Positions 60,153-64,000 of a stretch of 64,000 nt of DNA are shown here, in pieces; the first letter of the stretch is position 1, and every line of letters starts with the position of its first letter. The stretch spans positions 1 through 64,000 of the forward strand of contig JBMNIG010000012.1 of the NCBI GenBank assembly GCA_050950785.1. The letters are read 5' to 3'. The DNA comes from JAAYOS01 sp050950785. Its GTDB lineage: Bacteria; Bacillota; Clostridia; Oscillospirales; JAAYOS01. Made by a program: the position numbers and the translations under genes. Below the pieces are notes generated by a model. The model was not told the DNA's origin. It worked only from the letters and a program-made list of their open reading frames with translations, and searched no databases.

Positions 60153-62684
60153 ACTTCAATCCACGCGCCCGCGAGGGGCGCGACGATAAATCGCTCAGTT
60201 ATCAGCTTCGTTCTTCCGACTTCAATCCACGCGCCCGCGAGGGGCGCGACGTCCCATTTGCCGACAGTGCTGGCAGAGGCATCAAACTTCAATCCACGCG
60301 CCCGCGAGGGGCGCGACTAAACAAAATTGACGATCCGGACAATGATAAGTATACTTCAATCCACGCGCCCGCGAGGGGCGCGACTTCGATTCGTGGGCAG
60401 CTCCGGAGCTGCAAAGGATACTTCAATCCACGCGCCCGCGAGGGGCGCGACCGACCTTAAACAAGACCTCTACATAGCAAATGCGAACTTCAATCCACGC
60501 GCCCGCGAGGGGCGCGACAAGGTTACCAAGTGCGCTGATATCCGCTTGAAGTTACTTCAATCCACGCGCCCGCGAGGGGCGCGACATCACAGCAATAAGT
60601 ACGGTAACAATATCATCTGACTTCAATCCACGCGCCCGCGAGGGGCGCGACGAGCAGTTTACTGGCCAAAAGGCGGTGAAGTTAGATGACTTCAATCCAC
60701 GCGCCCGCGAGGGGCGCGACTTTAGTTGAAGGCAAAATACAATTAGGCTCATACACTTCAATCCACGCGCCCGCGAGGGGCGCGACCTTTTGCCGACGTT
60801 TGGTTTTGTGAGGCGCGATTACACTTCAATCCACGCGCCCGCGAGGGGCGCGACAATGAGCCGTGAAACTGATTGATGCTGATAAAAAACTTCAATCCAC
60901 GCGCCCGCGAGGGGCGCGACAGCTGTCAATTGGACATATACGGACATTAGCGGGCACTTCAATCCACGCGCCCGCGAGGGGCGCGACGCATTGTCATGAC
61001 GTCTTCACGAGATGGCAGTTTGACTTCAATCCACGCGCCCGCGAGGGGCGCGACTGAGTTGTCGGCAAATTCATATGGCCTGACTAAAGTACTTCAATCC
61101 ACGCGCCCGCGAGGGGCGCGACACACAGGTGATGAAGCACCTGATATTAGCATTGATACTTCAATCCACGCGCCCGCGAGGGGCGCGACCCTCGACCTGG
61201 TTCAGTGCCATATCAAGCTCGTTACTTCAATCCACGCGCCCGCGAGGGGCGCGACCAGATCCAGAGAGTTTAATTTCTCTTGAATCTGTTACTTCAATCC
61301 ACGCGCCCGCGAGGGGCGCGACGCAGAATTTACGGTCATGTCCGACTTGAGCAATCCTACTTCAATCCACGCGCCCGCGAGGGGCGCGACGATAAAATAT
61401 GCCTCATCCTCCACAAGGCCATCCAACTTCAATCCACGCGCCCGCGAGGGGCGCGACCTCTTTTATTCGGCGTTCTATCGTTCCTGGTATGTACTTCAAT
61501 CCACGCGCCCGCGAGGGGCGCGACCGTCAGGATTACCTGCCAATGCTTCAAGGTGCAGAACTTCAATCCACGCGCCCGCGAGGGGCGCGACGTTGTATAA
61601 TGTCTACGTTATTACAGTTTTGGGGTACTTCAATCCACGCGCCCGCGAGGGGCGCGACTTGCAGTCCATTCAGCGTCTGAATATACAGGTATAACTTCAA
61701 TCCACGCGCCCGCGAGGGGCGCGACGGAGATGATGTAAACAGCTTCTGTTACCAACGATTACTTCAATCCACGCGCCCGCGAGGGGCGCGACTCATAACG
61801 ATCTTGACGGTGGTTCTCTGCACCTTACTTCAATCCACGCGCCCGCGAGGGGCGCGACCAATAAAAAATTCTCAAACTGCGCCGGAGAGGGAACTTCAAT
61901 CCACGCGCCCGCGAGGGGCGCGACTCAACTACCACAGTTTAAAGGGTTTGTTGTTTGGACTTCAATCCACGCGCCCGCGAGGGGCGCGACCAGTCATAGC
62001 GCAGTCGGTGGTGATGGAGCGGACAACTTCAATCCACGCGCCCGCGAGGGGCGCGACTTTTGCAATTATTTTGAGATTCTACGTTTTGTACAAAACTTCA
62101 ATCCACGCGCCCGCGAGGGGCGCGACCCGAGTGGCTAGGTTATGAGGACTTCGAGGCCATCATACTTCAATCCACGCGCCCGCGAGGGGCGCGACGCAGA
62201 GATTACAGGAGAGACACCACTGATCCAGAACTTCAATCCACGCGCCCGCGAGGGGCGCGACTCCGACGAGCTGGACACAATCGAAAGCATTCTGGAGACT
62301 TCAATCCACGCGCCCGCGAGGGGCGCGACACTATTATTAAAAGCATACGCCGACACGATAGCCACTTCAATCCACGCGCCCGCGAGGGGCGCGACTCGTA
62401 ATGAGCACATATCGCAGAGCTGATACTGGCACAGACACTTCAATCCACGCGCCCGCGAGGGGCGCGACTTCGAGTCACTGATCAGCTCCTTTCGGCAGCA
62501 GCTATCGAGACTTCAATCCACGCGCCCGCGAGGGGCGCGACTGCCAGGGCCGAGATCCTACGGGAGCCCAGGGGGTGAGGACTTCAATCCACGCGCCCGC
62601 GAGGGGCGCGACATGCGCTGCCACATCGCACGAGCTCCAAGTGCCCGAAATAACTTCAATCCACGCGCCCGCGAGGGGCGCGAC
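60153..62684 (-). CRISPR. Type I-C CRISPR array, 38 repeats and 37 spacers
   Basis: The 32-bp repeat starts ACTTCAATCC and ends GGGGCGCGAC on the plus strand. In the transcribed (minus) direction it reads GTCGCGCC... to ...GGATTGAAGT, the type I-C form with a GC-rich stem (GTCGCGCCCC / GGGCGCG). All 38 copies appear identical. The leader and cas genes lie beyond 62684, so 62653-62684 is the first repeat and 60153 the oldest end. Counting from the old end, spacers 1-33 are 34-37 bp and spacers 34-37 are 41, 41, 39 and 40 bp. Confidence 0.97.
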
Positions 62685-62845
62685 AGCTAGAAACAAGCGG
62701 GTTACAACGTTTCCAACATCTAAAAAAACTGAAACGATAAAACATATATTGCTTTTAGCTTGGTTTTTAATAGTATTAGCGTTTGAATTGGTGCGAACCT
62801 ACCAGGTTTTTTTGATTGCTTGGGGTCTGCACTTTTAAGAAACCA
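62685..62845 (-). promoter_or_regulatory. CRISPR leader
   Basis: A 161-bp AT-rich stretch between the cas2 stop and the first repeat, with poly-T/A runs. It is the expected place for the array promoter and integration signals. No ORF is present. Confidence 0.75.
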
Positions 62846-63136
62846 CTAAAGCACAAGCGGCTCATCCATCCTAAATGTTTCTTTGGCCCCCACATGTTTA
62901 ACTCTACGTTTGTAATTGTCTCCAAGGCGATAATAGCGCAAACTATCAGTTTCTTTATTTATAATTCCATCAAGCCTGTGCTCAATTTCACGCAGCTGTG
63001 CTTCATCAACCAAACACTCAAAAACCGAGTTTTGCACTCTTTGTCCATAATTGACGCATACTTTTGCAACCTTGCGCAAACGTCTTCTTCCCTCACGAGT
63101 TTGAGTGTTAATGTCATAAGTTATAAGTACAAACAT
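62846..63136 (-). CDS. cas2: CRISPR-associated endoribonuclease Cas2
   Basis: The 96-aa protein begins MFVLITYDINTQTREGRRRL (the Asp of YDI is the conserved residue), continues with VQNSVFECLVDEAQLREIEHRLDGII and DSLRYYRLGDNYKRRVKHVG. This matches the type I-C Cas2. It lies 24 bp after cas1 and forms the Cas1-Cas2 integrase core. Confidence 0.95.
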   Translation of the reverse strand: MFVLITYDINTQTREGRRRLRKVAKVCVNYGQRVQNSVFECLVDEAQLREIEHRLDGIINKETDSLRYYRLGDNYKRRVKHVGAKETFRMDEPLVL

Positions 63137-63160
63137 GACATTCCTTTCTCAATCCATAAC

Positions 63161-64000
63161 CTACTTCCACATGAATGGGGGATATGCATCAAGATCGCCT
63201 CTCAAATAGCGAGCCAGTAACATTGCTTGAACATGTGGCAGAAGACCCCATGATATTTTCTCTTTTAAGAATGGGTGTGTTAGCATTTCTTGCTTTCTTT
63301 TTTGCCATTCTTTGAGAAGAACCTTGCGAGGCTCATCTTTTATAATAACCGATCCATTTTCATTGATTTCGAAGTCGTCAGCTGCTACTTGCTTACGATT
63401 TACTACAGAAAGTACGAAGCGATCAACACATGTGCATCTGAACTCCTCCATCATATCCAATGCCAAAGAAACACGCCCAGAGCGGTCCGTGTGCATAAAA
63501 CCAACATACGCATCCAATCCAACTGCTTCGAGAGCCGCTGCTGTATCATTTGCAAGCAATGTATAGAAAAAAGATAACAGACAATTGATTCTGTCAAGCG
63601 GTGGCCTTTTGTTTCTTCCTCGAAAATAGAAATCTTCCTTGTTATTTAAAATCATATGGTCAAAAGAATTAAAATAAATAACTTGCGCAGTTCCCTCGTA
63701 ACCTCTCAGCGATTCAAGTGAATCCGCCTGTCTTACAAACTTAAGATAATCACTAAGTTTGTCGGAGTTGTTTCTCATCTCGGCAGTATCTATACGTAGC
63801 GGATAGTCACGCAAATATCTCTCTACTTGCCACTTTTCATTGAATATCTTTCCTAACACCATATTTTTGGATATAGATAGCGAAAGAATCTTATCTTCAG
63901 ATACTGCATATTGTTTCTTACGCAATAAAACATTCCCTCTAGATGGACCGACAAGACGTGCACGAAACCTCCCATGAGACGTCATGAAGCACACTGAAAT
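63161..64000 (-). CDS. cas1: CRISPR-associated integrase Cas1 (type I-C), N-terminus outside window
   Basis: The frame stays open to the window edge (the GTG at 63994 is internal). ISVCFMTSHGRFRARLVGPSRGNVLLRKKQY is the type I-C Cas1 beginning of the core. Metal ligands are consistent with Glu in GYEGTAQVIYF, His in FMHTDRSGRVSLALDM and Asp/Glu in the following MMEEFR. The C-terminus YLRGDLDAYPPFMWK is typical. Upstream genes (cas4, cas7, cas8c, cas5, cas3) would lie past position 64000. Confidence 0.95.
   Translation of the reverse strand: MSVCFMTSHGRFRARLVGPSRGNVLLRKKQYAVSEDKILSLSISKNMVLGKIFNEKWQVERYLRDYPLRIDTAEMRNNSDKLSDYLKFVRQADSLESLRGYEGTAQVIYFNSFDHMILNNKEDFYFRGRNKRPPLDRINCLLSFFYTLLANDTAAALEAVGLDAYVGFMHTDRSGRVSLALDMMEEFRCTCVDRFVLSVVNRKQVAADDFEINENGSVIIKDEPRKVLLKEWQKRKQEMLTHPFLKEKISWGLLPHVQAMLLARYLRGDLDAYPPFMWK

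Noticed and set aside
60086..62838. Many short ORFs rich in STRPRGAR, NPRAREGRD and IHAPARGAT repeats
   Set aside because: They are the CRISPR repeat read in different frames, not proteins.

Overview
The window looks like a chromosomal segment of an anaerobic Gram-positive bacterium of the Clostridia/Firmicutes type. The basis is low-to-moderate GC, strong AGGAGG ribosome binding sites, frequent TTG/GTG starts, ABC-2 and heterodimeric ABC exporters, a carbamate kinase, FeoAB, several hemerythrin-like proteins and a type I-C CRISPR locus. I cannot name a genus from sequence alone.

Region 1 (1-20 kb) is an accessory, IS-rich zone. It holds an IS21-type element cut by the window edge, which sits inside an IS3-family element. 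It also holds two further copies of that IS3 element sharing an identical 765-bp internal deletion, an IS30 element inside the signal peptide of a trypsin-like protease, and an IS256 element. Between them lie genes for surface or secreted proteins: an S41 lipoprotein, a solute-binding protein fused to membrane and PH-like segments, a metzincin-type protease, and a DUF4367 anti-sigma-like protein with the stump of its ECF sigma factor. There are also fragments of ABC-2 permeases, a LytTR response regulator with 21-bp operator-like repeats, and an ImmA/IrrE-Fic pseudogene. Much of this zone is decaying.

Region 2 (20-35.5 kb) is a mixed housekeeping/accessory stretch. It carries a DMT exporter, a VOC protein, a GNAT acetyltransferase, a flavodoxin-like reductase, and an ABC-2 exporter operon in which all three genes carry a one-base frameshift. 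It continues with another S41 lipoprotein, an ornithine carbamoyltransferase stump next to an intact carbamate kinase, a large GH2 enzyme with discoidin domains, a DUF1287 protein, D-lyxose isomerase and a truncated BspA-like leucine-rich-repeat gene.

Region 3 (35.5-48 kb) starts with an ArsR regulator co-transcribed with a heterodimeric ABC exporter; a dyad brackets the promoter -10 box. A solo IS605-type right end (omegaRNA-like) and a flavin reductase follow. Next is a compact five-gene minus-strand operon, feoA-feoB-methyltransferase-UPF0104-pssA, behind a 20-bp palindromic operator. It ends with a DUF3825 gene convergent with a cold-shock gene.

Region 4 (48-60 kb) has a complete F1Fo ATP synthase operon whose c subunit carries residues associated with Na+ binding. 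It is followed by an isolated 48-aa peptide gene with its own promoter and terminator, then a metal/oxygen/NO-handling cluster. That cluster contains an HHE-like protein, a CPG-type P1B ATPase and an HMA protein behind a perfect FNR/CRP-type box at the class II position, plus a DUF2935 protein and a bacteriohemerythrin.

Region 5 (60-64 kb) is a type I-C CRISPR array of 38 repeats with cas2 and the 3' part of cas1 upstream of it on the minus strand. The four leader-proximal (newest) spacers are 39-41 bp, against 34-37 bp for all 33 older ones.
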